Below, in pieces: positions 33,635-42,307 of a stretch of DNA of 64,000 nt. The notes under the pieces are model-generated. The model ran no database searches. It was not told the DNA's origin and was given only the letters and a program-made list of their open reading frames with translations. The position numbers and the translations under genes are program-made. Location of the stretch: assembly GCA_965661105.1 (NCBI GenBank), contig CBFICR010000008.1, forward strand, positions 6,026-70,025. The letters run 5' to 3'. Position 1 is the first letter of the stretch, and each line of letters opens with the position of its first letter. The stretch is from Eutrophocola sp965661105 (GTDB lineage: Bacteria; Pseudomonadota; Gammaproteobacteria; Pseudomonadales; Pseudohongiellaceae).

Positions 33635-34342
33635 ATGGATATCAAACCTGTTTTATACCTGCTTCCGGGCCTGCTTTGTGACAAGGATGCCTGGCAATAT
33701 CAGCATGCAGCCCTGTCTGACAGCATTGATGTTCGCATCCCGGATTTTAGAGGCATAGATTCCCTCAGGAAGATGGCAGACATGGTGTTAGCCGATGCGC
33801 CGGAGCGATTTTCTGTTGCAGGCCATTCAATGGGTGGTCGCGTGGCCCTGGAGCTAATTCATATGGCACCGCAAAGAATAGAAAACCTGATTATGCTCAG
33901 TGTTGGGGCTCATCCGGTAAATGATGAGGAGTGTGAACAGCGTAGCAGCCTTGTTGAAGAGGCTGCCAGTATCGGCATGGACAGGTATGCCGTTAGCTGG
34001 GCGAATCTCATGCTTGGTTATCAGGCAGAGGAAAACAGAAAAACCAGAAACTGTATTGAAACGATGGCTCGGCGACACAGCCTTGATGATTTTATTGCTC
34101 ATATCACTGCCGGGCTTGGACGCAGCGATCAAAGCCAGTATCTGGCGCATATTCCAATTTCGGTATTGCTGATTGTCGGTGAAAAAGATACCTGGAGCCC
34201 GATTGTCCAACATCAGGCAATAATGCAGAAAATTCCTGACGCTGAATTAGTGATAGTGCCTGAGGCGGGGCATATGGTGATTCTTGATCAGCCAGAAGTC
34301 GTCTCTCTTCTCATTAAACGGTGGTTATTCAGAGACCGGTAA
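33635..34342 (+). CDS. Alpha/beta hydrolase
   Basis: 235-aa cytoplasmic hydrolase. Nucleophile Ser65 in VAGHSMGGRVAL, probable Asp185 in VGEKDTWSP and His213 in EAGHMVILDQP complete the triad. The oxyanion-hole region LPGLLCDKDAW is at residues 10-20. Related proteins hydrolyse lactones, esters or C-C bonds in catabolic pathways; the substrate is unknown. The gene is divergent from wrbA across 208 bp. No SD better than a weak purine tract is seen. Confidence 0.85.
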   Translation: MDIKPVLYLLPGLLCDKDAWQYQHAALSDSIDVRIPDFRGIDSLRKMADMVLADAPERFSVAGHSMGGRVALELIHMAPQRIENLIMLSVGAHPVNDEECEQRSSLVEEAASIGMDRYAVSWANLMLGYQAEENRKTRNCIETMARRHSLDDFIAHITAGLGRSDQSQYLAHIPISVLLIVGEKDTWSPIVQHQAIMQKIPDAELVIVPEAGHMVILDQPEVVSLLIKRWLFRDR

Positions 34343-34741
34343 ATATTGCCTGGCCGGGCCGCTGTTTGCCCGCAACTGCTGGAACTTTTATGTTGAAACG
34401 TTGAAAGGGAACCGCTAGCATCATTCGTGAATAGCTTGCCAGGCCTTAAAAAGCTGGATGTAAGCCAAAGCAATCAGAAGCAACTATAAGCAAGTAGGGC
34501 TTGCAGGATTGATATACAGTTGATGCAGGGTTAGATGCAGGGTTAGTTTAGGGTTAGTTTAGGGTTAATAGACGGTTGATAGGCCGCAGATAAAACAGAT
34601 CCCTAAAACCCTGCAGAATTGCCAGCCCTGCATGGGCAAGGCTGTAAGACAGCCATAAAGCCCCATCTCAATTTTGAGAATCTATTTTAAGTAACATATT
34701 ATTGTCACCTGAATCTTAACGCATCAAACGAGGAATTTTTC
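34343..34741. other. 399-bp intergenic region with short repeats
   Basis: No gene supported. It holds the GGGTTA-containing tandem repeats listed separately (34522-34567), an AT-rich stretch just before the next gene, and an ACGAGGAAT SD in front of the VOC gene. Confidence 0.6.
34522..34567. repeat. Tandem repeat: GATGCAGGGTTA x2, then GTTTAGGGTTA x2
   Basis: Two 12-bp units (34522-34533, 34534-34545) are followed without a gap by two 11-bp units (34546-34556, 34557-34567) that share the AGGGTTA end. Confidence 0.9.
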
Positions 34742-35296
34742 ATGAATGCACAAAGCAAGTTACCGTCGCGTCTACACCACAATGCGTATGTGGTGAAAGA
34801 TCTCGAGAGAACGCGACAGTTTTACGAGGATTTACTGGGGTTGCCGTTAACTGCCACCTGGTGTGAAAAGACCGAATTATTTGGTAAGGAAAGGACGTAC
34901 TGCCATTGTTTTTTCAGTATTGCCGATGAGAGTGCTTTAGCCTTTTTCCAATTTGCCACCAAGGAAGATGATGCCGAGTTTGGTCCAGATCTCCCCATTT
35001 CCGGTTTTCGGCATATTGCCTTGAAAGTGGAGCAGGATCTTCAGGATGAAATGGTTCAGCGCGTTAAGGATTCAGATTATCCTGAAGACAAATTTTATTT
35101 TCTGGAGCATGGCTACTGCCATTCTCTTTATATAATCGACCCGGATGGTTTGATTGTGGAGTTCTGTACTGATCACCCGGATGTAGACAAGATCAATGCC
35201 GAAGTTCTACCAAAGGCGCATAGTGAATTGAAGCGCTGGCTTGCAGGAGATCACACGCCGAACAATGAGGCGTATCACCGTGAGCAACCGGTCTAG
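34742..35296 (+). CDS. VOC-family dioxygenase/glyoxalase-like protein
   Basis: 184-aa protein with the VOC fold: LHHNAYVVKDLERTRQFYEDLLGLP at the start (His12/His13 region), FRHIALKV (His) and LIVEFCTDHP (Glu) as the metal site. Length and the C-terminal extension (residues 150-184) suit a single-unit enzyme. It belongs to the same superfamily as extradiol dioxygenases and glyoxalase I; substrate unknown. It is closed by a strong terminator. Confidence 0.82.
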   Translation: MNAQSKLPSRLHHNAYVVKDLERTRQFYEDLLGLPLTATWCEKTELFGKERTYCHCFFSIADESALAFFQFATKEDDAEFGPDLPISGFRHIALKVEQDLQDEMVQRVKDSDYPEDKFYFLEHGYCHSLYIIDPDGLIVEFCTDHPDVDKINAEVLPKAHSELKRWLAGDHTPNNEAYHREQPV

Positions 35297-35332
35297 AATA
35301 AGATAGTCTTTATAAAAAAATGGGCAAATGCC

Positions 35333-35367
35333 AAGCCCGGACATGAGTATAGTGTCCGGGCTTTTTT
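35333..35367 (+). terminator. Intrinsic terminator of the VOC gene
   Basis: AAGCCCGGACA pairs with TGTCCGGGCTT across an 9-nt TGAGTATAG loop, followed by TTTTTTA. Confidence 0.93.
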
Positions 35368-35613
35368 ATGAAAATAGTCTGTTAAATCAACTGATCACAA
35401 ATTATGTAAAGAATAAGTAAAATACTATTCATGTCTAAAAAATATGATAAAGTCGGGGTCAGGCAACGAAGAAAAGATGCTCGCTGAAACAAATAATAGT
35501 TAGTACCGATAATAATTATAATAACCAGAGCTAAAGATAACTGGAGCCATGGCAGATTAAGTAAGTAGCAAATCTGTGTATCATTTTAAAAATATCAGTT
35601 GGAGTTTCAATCA

Positions 35614-35991
35614 ATGTACAAAGGATTAATCAAAGGATTATCTGTAATTATTGGTGTGTTTTTTCTGTCTTCTGCGGCACAGGCCCAGGAAGGCCATCCT
35701 CTGAAGGGGTCCTGGATCGGTGAGTGGTCTGGAAATACAGCCCTGGGTGATTTTGTCCTGATTGTTATGGACTGGAACGGTGAAGAAGTCACCGGGATGA
35801 TTAATCCTGGTACAGACAATATTGAAATCGACAATGTTGAGCTGGATCCGTCAGACTGGTCAGTGGAAATTAGCGCCGATGGCTATACCATCGATGCGAC
35901 TATTGAAAATCTGGAGCTACCTTCAAGGGCCATTACTGGTAACTGGAGAAGTAGTAACGGTAGAGGCGACTTTGAGATTGTCAGGCAATAA
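35614..35991 (+). CDS. Small exported hypothetical protein
   Basis: 125-aa protein with a signal peptide (hydrophobic residues 9-25, cleavage after AQA). The mature part opens LKGSWIGEWSGN and holds GNWRSSNGRGDFEI near the end, a pattern of small beta-barrel proteins that I cannot name; it recalls the GTWELN-type protein at 2.4 kb only in the G-x-W start. A TTGGAG at 35599-35604 acts as SD for ATG 35614. It precedes the fused DUF6152 gene by 55 bp. Confidence 0.66.
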   Translation: MYKGLIKGLSVIIGVFFLSSAAQAQEGHPLKGSWIGEWSGNTALGDFVLIVMDWNGEEVTGMINPGTDNIEIDNVELDPSDWSVEISADGYTIDATIENLELPSRAITGNWRSSNGRGDFEIVRQ

Positions 35992-36046
35992 AACAATAAT
36001 CTAGATTGAAAAAGTAGCGATAAACACTGTTGCAGATGGATTCAAG

Positions 36047-37177
36047 ATGAAAAAACTTAATGTAATAAATGTTATCGGAGCCGCTGGGGCTGCTATAGGG
36101 CTGACATTTTCGGCACTTGCCGGCGCTCACCATCCGATTCATGGAAAGTTCGATTCCTCAGAAACAATGGAATTGACGGGTATCGTGACCAAGGTTGACT
36201 GGCGTAGCCCTCACGTCCATGTGTTTTTGAATGTTACCGACAATAACCAGTCGGTCAACTGGGCTATAGAGCTGGAAAACCCAAGCATCCTCGTTGATAA
36301 CGGCTGGAAAGAGACCTCATTGACACCCGGTGATGCAATAACGGTGGCCGGCATGAGGGCGAGGGATGGCAGCAGACAGATATGGGGAGACGAGGTTCAG
36401 CTTTCTGATAGTGGACGTCTGGTTTATACCGTTTCCTCACAGGCTCCGGCCAAACCACTGGCAGGAAGGCCGGTTCCCCGATGGCCTGAAGATAACAAAC
36501 CTGCGCTTGGTGCAGGCCCTGGTGGTATTGGTGGTATCTGGAGCTATCCCAGTGAAAAAGCGCTGGTTGAAGACGGTGTTAGCGTTTCAATGAACGAGTA
36601 TGGTTTGTTGGACAATATCAATGATGCTGCCCGTGTTGCGCCAATGCAGGATTGGGCGCTGGCACGCTATGTCCATCGTCAACAACGTGAGTTACAGGAT
36701 GATCCAACTTACCTGAACTGCAAGCCTCCGGGTGGACCACGGCAGTACCAGTCCGATCTTGGCTTTCAACTGATTGAAGACAAAAAGAATGAACGTATCT
36801 TTGTCCTGCTTGGCAGCGGCAATAGAAACTATCGCCTGATCTACCTTGACGGCAGGGATCCTTCTGGCCAGGTAGGTGGTGATGACGATAATCCACTGTA
36901 TTACGGGCGTTCTACAGGTAATTGGGAAGGCGACACACTGGTCGTTAATACGACAGGATTTAATGAAGACTTCTGGTTCACCAATGGCGGCTTACCCCAT
37001 ACCAGTCGACTTTCAATGGTGGAAAAGTTCACCCGCACCGATTTCGATACATTGCATTATGAAGTAAATATCGAAGATCCTGGCGCCTATACCAGGCCCT
37101 GGACTGCCAGTTGGGATTTAAGCTGGCTAGGTGGAAAAGAGCTCCCATTTTCTTTATGCCAACATAACAGGCAATAA
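36047..37177 (+). CDS. Fused DUF6152 + companion-domain exported protein
   Basis: 376-aa exported protein (signal peptide about 1-27, cleaved near LAGAHHP). Residues ~28-135 form the DUF6152 domain (HGKFDSSETMELTGIVTKVD, then SPHVHVFLNV and VNWAIELENPSIL). Residues ~200-376 match the neighbouring stand-alone 270-aa protein: YGRSTGNWEGDTLVVNTTGF, NEDFWFTNGGLPHTSRL, VEKFTRTDFDTLHY and EDPGAYTRPW. The C-terminus stops at SLCQHNRQ, about 20 residues short of the paralogue. Function unknown; GDTLVV/GWWEGDTLV proteins recur with DUF6152 in Gammaproteobacteria. The gene is followed by its two split counterparts. Confidence 0.85.
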   Translation: MKKLNVINVIGAAGAAIGLTFSALAGAHHPIHGKFDSSETMELTGIVTKVDWRSPHVHVFLNVTDNNQSVNWAIELENPSILVDNGWKETSLTPGDAITVAGMRARDGSRQIWGDEVQLSDSGRLVYTVSSQAPAKPLAGRPVPRWPEDNKPALGAGPGGIGGIWSYPSEKALVEDGVSVSMNEYGLLDNINDAARVAPMQDWALARYVHRQQRELQDDPTYLNCKPPGGPRQYQSDLGFQLIEDKKNERIFVLLGSGNRNYRLIYLDGRDPSGQVGGDDDNPLYYGRSTGNWEGDTLVVNTTGFNEDFWFTNGGLPHTSRLSMVEKFTRTDFDTLHYEVNIEDPGAYTRPWTASWDLSWLGGKELPFSLCQHNRQ

Positions 37178-37191
37178 CCGAGGAAACTGAA

Positions 37192-37608
37192 ATGAAACAT
37201 CTGATTAAAATTGTATTTGCCGCATCAGTATTATTTGCTGGCAATTTGTTTGCTCACCACTCTTTTGTGGCCGAGTTTGATTCCAACAAACCGATTGTGC
37301 TGCAGGGCATTGTCACCAAGGTTGAATGGACCAACCCCCATGTCTGGATTTATCTGAATGTAAAAAATGAAGAGACCGGCGAAGTGGTCAACTGGGGTGC
37401 AGAACTGGGTCCTCCCCATGGCCTGCAGCGTCGCGGATGGCGTCGCAATACCCTGAGCATTGGCACACAGATTACTGTGAATGGCTTTCTTGCCAGAAAT
37501 GGCAGCTCTCGGGTAAATGCACGTAACGTTACCCTGACCGGTACCGGTGGAGCTCCTGGTCAGACTCTGGATGCAGAGTCTAGTATTGGCAGCGGCCAAC
37601 AGAATTAA
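37192..37608 (+). CDS. DUF6152-family exported protein (stand-alone)
   Basis: 138-aa protein with a signal peptide ending around LFAHHSF. The domain matches residues ~28-135 of the upstream fusion: HHSFVAEFDSNKPIVLQGIVTKVEW, NPHVWIYLNV and VNWGAELGPPHGLQRRGWR. The HHSF start with paired histidines could bind a metal after cleavage, an inference only. Fourteen bp separate it from the fusion and 31 bp from the companion-domain gene, so the three form one unit. SD GAGGAA lies before the ATG. Confidence 0.85.
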   Translation: MKHLIKIVFAASVLFAGNLFAHHSFVAEFDSNKPIVLQGIVTKVEWTNPHVWIYLNVKNEETGEVVNWGAELGPPHGLQRRGWRRNTLSIGTQITVNGFLARNGSSRVNARNVTLTGTGGAPGQTLDAESSIGSGQQN

Positions 37609-37639
37609 TCTGTTATTTATTACCAAGTGAGGCTTAACC

Positions 37640-38452
37640 GTGCTTTACAAAAAACCTAAACTAAGCGCTACCCTGAGCGGGGTATTTTCTTTACTGGCTC
37701 TTAGCCTGAGCATATCAGTGTCTGCCCAGCCTGGAGGCGGTAGTGAGGAAGATTTTGGCCCCGCGCCAAGAAATTCTGACAACAGGGTAATTCTAGGTGG
37801 TGCAAGCCTGGAGCAGAAAGGCGTCTGGACTCCCATGTTCAGCATTTTCGATCCAATCGCACCAGTGGAAGTGGTTCCCTTTAAACCATGGGCACAGGCT
37901 TTATACGATGATCGTCAGCGACATGAGCTTGAGCCCCATGCACGTTGCAAGGCTTCGGGTCTTTCCAGACAATTTCTCACGCCCTATGGTGTTGAATTTG
38001 TCGAAATCCCGGAACTGAATCGATTGTTTATTTTTGATATAGGCGGTCCTCATACCTTTAGAACAGTGTTCATGGATGGACGCTCTCATCCGGCTGATAT
38101 TGAGCCCAGTAACTATGGACATTCTGTTGGCTGGTGGGAAGGTGATACTCTGGTAATAGACAGTGTTGGCTTTAATGAGGACTTCTGGTTTGGCCGACGT
38201 GGTTTGCCTCATACAGAACAGCTTCATACTATCGAACGTTTTACTCGATATAACTCTGATCGCATTGATTACACAATTACTATTGATGATCCTGGTGCAT
38301 ACACGGCTCCCTATACAGGAGGCTTTAATTTGCGCTGGTCAGAAGGAACTGAACTGTTTGAATATATTTGTCAGCAGGCTAACTATGCGCATGAATTGAT
38401 GGTCGGTCAGGAGTCTGACGCCGTTGATAGAAGTAGCACCATCGCTCCGTAA
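37640..38452 (+). CDS. Companion-domain exported protein (stand-alone)
   Basis: 270-aa protein, signal peptide residues ~8-30 (cut after VSAQ). Its body matches the C-terminal half of the fusion at 36.0 kb: NYGHSVGWWEGDTLVIDSVGF, NEDFWFGRRGLPHTEQLHTIERFTRY, DDPGAYTAPYTGGFNLRW. The last 25 residues (NYAHELMVGQES...) are missing from the fusion. The start is GTG at 37640, spaced after AAGTGAGG. Function unknown; the conserved CxA/C and NxDFWF elements have no catalytic meaning I recognise. A bidirectional terminator follows. Confidence 0.82.
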   Translation: MLYKKPKLSATLSGVFSLLALSLSISVSAQPGGGSEEDFGPAPRNSDNRVILGGASLEQKGVWTPMFSIFDPIAPVEVVPFKPWAQALYDDRQRHELEPHARCKASGLSRQFLTPYGVEFVEIPELNRLFIFDIGGPHTFRTVFMDGRSHPADIEPSNYGHSVGWWEGDTLVIDSVGFNEDFWFGRRGLPHTEQLHTIERFTRYNSDRIDYTITIDDPGAYTAPYTGGFNLRWSEGTELFEYICQQANYAHELMVGQESDAVDRSSTIAP

Positions 38453-38481
38453 TCTGTTAAACGTTTCATACAGTAATAATC

Positions 38482-38516
38482 AAAAAAAAACGGGGCTTTA
38501 AGCCCCGTTTTTTTTT
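38482..38516. terminator. Bidirectional intrinsic terminator
   Basis: A9-CGGGGCTTTAAGCCCCG-T9: a perfect GGGGCTT/AAGCCCC stem with A- and T-tracts, between convergent genes. Confidence 0.95.
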
Positions 38517-38529
38517 CCTGGCCCATTAC

Positions 38530-39852
38530 CTAGGCCGGCACTAATTGTTTCACATCGTTTGAGCAAACGACGGTATTTTCCTGCTCGTAACGCTCATGAT
38601 TATGTGCAAGGGTATTTTTATCATAAACATAATTCACCATGAGGCCGACACTTTGTTTCATGCCATTTTCCGACTCATCTGCAAGCCAGTTGATTTTAGC
38701 CAATGTTGCTCCATTGCCGAGATGGAAACGGGCCACTGGACAAGACGGCTTATCCCGGCTTTTTACTTTCAGCAGATAATAAGCACAAAGGGATAACAGA
38801 GTATCCTTGAGCTCCGGATCTTGCATTCTCTCAACCGTCGGGTTGATAAGAAGTCCGCGGATATGTTCTTTGCTGTTTTCCGTCAGAGTCTGCAGTTCCA
38901 GCTGTTGTACCTCCCTTTTTAACCAGGCAGAAAAATTAGGTATGGGGGAGAGAGTCGAATAGGTTTTGATACTTGAAATTTCTCTTTCGAGCTTTTCAAC
39001 AACCTGTTTGATCAGCAGATTGCCAAATGAAACACCCCGCAGTCCCTCCAGACAATTATTGATGGAATAAAAAATAGCGGTGTTGTAGGAATCAGGGCTG
39101 GCCTCGTTTACTTCTTCCTGTAACAGTTCTGAAACATTGCTGCTAATTTCATTGGTCAGCGCAACCTCGACGAAAATCAGTGGCTCATATGGCATGACAG
39201 GGTGAAAAAAACCAAAGCAGCGACGGTCTTCCTGCAGGCGCCTGCGCAGATCCGGCCAGCCCATAATCTCGTGCACCGACTCATATTCAATGAGCTTTTC
39301 CAGAACTACCGCAGGGGTTTCCCAGTCAATACGTCGGATATCGAGAAAACCACGATTAAACCAGGCTCTGAACAAATACAGCAAATCATTATCTACGGCA
39401 CGAAAGCCAGGGTTGTCACCCAAGGTGTCCAAAATATCCTCGCGCATGGCTATCAGGGACTGTGTTCCCATGCTTGCCATATTCAAGGCCCTGAACAACT
39501 CCAGTCTTTGGGACTCACTGGCTTTATGAATTGCCTGGATACTATCCTGTGTCTGCTGTTCCTGAAATTTGTTTATCGCGTTTTGCACACTCTGCGCATC
39601 TGCGGCGAGATCATTTTCCAGGAATTGAAAGAATTCTATTTTTTCATCAAGATCAAAGTATTTATAGGCAGCAAGTATTTCTTCTGCCAGGGCAATGGAT
39701 GATGCTTCTCCCTTTAGGCCGAGCAGGGCGTTACATAAATTACCTATCTGTTCTGTTTTTGGAATATTGTTCTTTGAGTACAAGTTGCCCAGAGATTCCA
39801 GACCCAGTCCGGAAAGTCTTTTGACTAAATTTTTTATGGATACTGCTTTCAT
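38530..39852 (-). CDS. Malonyl-CoA decarboxylase
   Basis: 440-aa enzyme converting malonyl-CoA to acetyl-CoA and CO2. The C-terminal GNAT-like catalytic half has FFHPVMPYEPLIFVEVALT, the catalytic Ser263 in IFYSINNCLEGLRGVSFGN and His377 in ARFHLGNGA; these correspond to the Ser/His pair of the human and Rhodopseudomonas enzymes. The N-terminal helical domain (1-190) matches the family. It probably drains malonyl-CoA from malonate or from odd-chain or aromatic degradation. It lies alone with a divergent FAA-hydrolase gene 250 bp away. Confidence 0.9.
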   Translation of the reverse strand: MKAVSIKNLVKRLSGLGLESLGNLYSKNNIPKTEQIGNLCNALLGLKGEASSIALAEEILAAYKYFDLDEKIEFFQFLENDLAADAQSVQNAINKFQEQQTQDSIQAIHKASESQRLELFRALNMASMGTQSLIAMREDILDTLGDNPGFRAVDNDLLYLFRAWFNRGFLDIRRIDWETPAVVLEKLIEYESVHEIMGWPDLRRRLQEDRRCFGFFHPVMPYEPLIFVEVALTNEISSNVSELLQEEVNEASPDSYNTAIFYSINNCLEGLRGVSFGNLLIKQVVEKLEREISSIKTYSTLSPIPNFSAWLKREVQQLELQTLTENSKEHIRGLLINPTVERMQDPELKDTLLSLCAYYLLKVKSRDKPSCPVARFHLGNGATLAKINWLADESENGMKQSVGLMVNYVYDKNTLAHNHERYEQENTVVCSNDVKQLVPA

Positions 39853-39887
39853 AGTATTGCTTACTTTGAAGGTAAAAAATGGGAATG

Positions 39888-39919
39888 ATGATGGATAGAC
39901 TACATGATGGATAGACTAC
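39888..39919. repeat. 16-bp direct repeat ATGATGGATAGACTAC x2
   Basis: Two adjacent perfect copies (39888-39903 and 39904-39919) in the malonyl-CoA-decarboxylase upstream gap. The remaining part of this 250-bp gap is AT-rich and shows no gene. Confidence 0.95.
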
Positions 39920-40102
39920 AAAAATTCCTGCCGGAAATATGTATTACATTTGATGTTGTTTATACCATGAAATTTTTGCAACCGCTATAATCGCCAGAGC
40001 AGGTATATTTATCGGGGTATTCTCAATATAGTTATTCTTTTTAAACGAATAAGATATGCTCCCCCAACTGTTATTAACAAGAATATATAAGGAAGCGTTG
40101 TT

Positions 40103-40795
40103 TTGAATTATGTTATAGCGCCATCAGCGATCCCGGTCATTCCTGTGTCTGGTACCCAGCAGACATTTCCTGTCCACAGAGTTTATTGTGTCGGGAAAAA
40201 CTATGCCGCTCATGTCAGGGAAATGGGGTCGGATCCGCAACGCGATCCTCCCTGTTTTTTCATGAAACCGGCGGATGCCGCCACCACAGCATCCCGCATT
40301 CCCTATCCGCCAGGAACGAACAATTACCATTACGAAACAGAGTTGGTGCTGGCTATTGGCAAGCAGGGCAGGAATATTTCTCTGGAGGATGCTGCGAATT
40401 ATATTTACGGTTATGCCATCGGTTTTGACATGACCCGCAGGGATTTACAGACAGCTTCCGGGGGACTCGGTCACCCGTGGGATACGGGAAAAGGCTTTGA
40501 TCATTCCGCCCCGATTTCGACTATCTATCCTGCCAGCACTGTAGGCAGTATGGAAAATGGTCGTATTACTTTAAGGGTAAATGGAGAATTGAAACAGGAT
40601 GCCGATTTGAGTCAGCTGATATGGAAGAGCAATGAAATCATTGCCCAATTGTCGCGCTTATATCTGCTTAAGCCTGGAGATCTCATCTTTACCGGCACGC
40701 CGGCCGGAGTGGGCGCTGTCCTGCCCGGGGATAAGCTGCTGGCGACAATTGAAAATCTTGGTGAGTTGAGTGTAGAAATCATTGATCCTGAGTAA
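40103..40795 (+). CDS. Fumarylacetoacetate-hydrolase-family protein
   Basis: 230-aa FAH-fold enzyme. The HRVYCVGKNYAAHVREMG opening, KPADA loop, and metal ligands Glu78 and Glu80 (YETELVLAIG) with Asp109 (GFDMTRRDLQ) are present, and the FTGTPAGVGAVLPGD end is typical. Members hydrolyse or decarboxylate 2-oxo-acid products such as fumarylacetoacetate, fumarylpyruvate or 2-oxohept-3-ene-dioate. The start is TTG at 40103, seven nt after AAGGAAG; family homology begins soon after. It lies upstream of an AmpG-like permease (86 bp). Confidence 0.88.
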   Translation: MNYVIAPSAIPVIPVSGTQQTFPVHRVYCVGKNYAAHVREMGSDPQRDPPCFFMKPADAATTASRIPYPPGTNNYHYETELVLAIGKQGRNISLEDAANYIYGYAIGFDMTRRDLQTASGGLGHPWDTGKGFDHSAPISTIYPASTVGSMENGRITLRVNGELKQDADLSQLIWKSNEIIAQLSRLYLLKPGDLIFTGTPAGVGAVLPGDKLLATIENLGELSVEIIDPE

Positions 40796-40881
40796 AGACA
40801 GCATTGATTTGATGTCAGCGCGTGTGGTTTTTGCTACCTTAGGGTTTTCCTGCTAATAACGGCTCCCAGACCAGATCTTCT

Positions 40882-42249
40882 ATGCAAGCTCGCTCCCATT
40901 CCTTTCGTACACTTCTGGATCGTCGTTTCATTGTTGCCTATATGGTCGGGATATCCAGCGGTTTTCCCTGGGTGCTGCATGGTTCAGTATTGACTCTGTG
41001 GATGCAAAGTGAAGGCCAGAGTCGTTCGGCTATCGGTTATATCGGCGCCATTACCGCAATTTATGCTTTTAACTGGGCGTGGGCGCCTCTAATTGATACG
41101 GTTCGCCTGCCTGTCCTGTTCAAGATGTTTGGTCAACGTCGCTCCTGGATCCTGTTCTGCCAGAGTCTGCTCGTCGTCATGATGTGGTTAATGAGTACAG
41201 CGGACCCCGTCAATAATCTATTTTTGGTGGGGGTTTTTGCCCTGGGGGTAGCCGTGGTGTCTGCCAGCCAGGATATATCTATCGATGCCTACCGGGTCAT
41301 GTTATTCCAACGGGAGGAAATGGACGAAAAAATTCCCTATGCGTCAGCCATTGCCACGGCAGGCTGGTATTCCGGATATGCCTTCATTGGCGGAACGCTG
41401 GCACTTTGGCTGGGCGGGGAAAGTATGGGACTGGAATGGCCTCAGGTGTATCGGGCCTTGACGGGATTTGTCGTTCTGCTGATGGTAGCCGTGATGCTGT
41501 CACCGGAACCTCTGGAACAGGAAGCCAAAGAAAAACAATACGATAGTGGGGGGGTGGAAAAAGGACCGGGTACCTGGTTGCAGGAAACGGTATTAATCCC
41601 GTTTACTGAATTTTTTCAGCGCTGCGGATTCAAATTGGCACTGGGGATTCTGATTTTTCTTTTTTCTTTCAGGCTCGGGGAGGCCATGCTCGGCCGCATG
41701 TCGTTGGTGTTTTATGTTGAGCTGGGATTTAGCACTGAAGAAATTGCCCTGTATTCAAAATTTCTCGGCGGTTTTGCCACGATTGTTTTCTCACTTATAG
41801 GTGCCTTCATCAACACCCGCTTTGGTATTGTTCGCGGCATGCTGGTAGGGGGCATTGCCATGGCATCGTCTAACCTGCTTTATGCCTTGATGGCGAAGGT
41901 AGGGCCAGAGCCCTGGTTATTTGTCGTTACCTTGTTGGTGGATAATTTCACCCAGGCCTTTGCCACAGTCTGCGCGGTCTCTTTTATCTCCTATTTTGCT
42001 TCACGCACTTATACCGGGACTCAATTTGCCTTGATGACGTCCATTTCCACTTTCGGACGAACTACTCTGGCAGCCAGCAGTGGGGCTATCGTGGATGGAC
42101 TGGGGGGTAACTGGACCATCTTCTTCGTGTTGACTACTGTAATGGTGATTCCTGCCCTGTTGATATTAATTTGGGTGGGAAAATTGTTGAAAAAATACAA
42201 TGCTGACGAAGACATAAAAGACAATGCCATGCGAGAGCCAGAGGCATAG
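40882..42249 (+). CDS. AmpG-like major-facilitator permease
   Basis: 455-aa inner-membrane carrier with about 12-14 helices. It resembles AmpG: MVGISSGFPWVLHGSVLTLWMQ, AWAPLIDTVRLP, SASQDISIDAYRV (the SASQD motif) and FAVTLLVDN-type later helices. AmpG imports anhydro-muropeptides for cell-wall recycling; however, the family also includes putative catabolic-compound importers, and its place beside FAA-hydrolase and cupin genes leaves both options open. A long hydrophilic loop follows helix six (QEAKEKQYDSGGVEKGPGTW). Confidence 0.84.
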   Translation: MQARSHSFRTLLDRRFIVAYMVGISSGFPWVLHGSVLTLWMQSEGQSRSAIGYIGAITAIYAFNWAWAPLIDTVRLPVLFKMFGQRRSWILFCQSLLVVMMWLMSTADPVNNLFLVGVFALGVAVVSASQDISIDAYRVMLFQREEMDEKIPYASAIATAGWYSGYAFIGGTLALWLGGESMGLEWPQVYRALTGFVVLLMVAVMLSPEPLEQEAKEKQYDSGGVEKGPGTWLQETVLIPFTEFFQRCGFKLALGILIFLFSFRLGEAMLGRMSLVFYVELGFSTEEIALYSKFLGGFATIVFSLIGAFINTRFGIVRGMLVGGIAMASSNLLYALMAKVGPEPWLFVVTLLVDNFTQAFATVCAVSFISYFASRTYTGTQFALMTSISTFGRTTLAASSGAIVDGLGGNWTIFFVLTTVMVIPALLILIWVGKLLKKYNADEDIKDNAMREPEA

Positions 42250-42307
42250 ACTCAGACAAAGTCAGTGGCTAACAGCAGTGTTTTGCTTGCGTGGGCGTTG
42301 GGACTAT

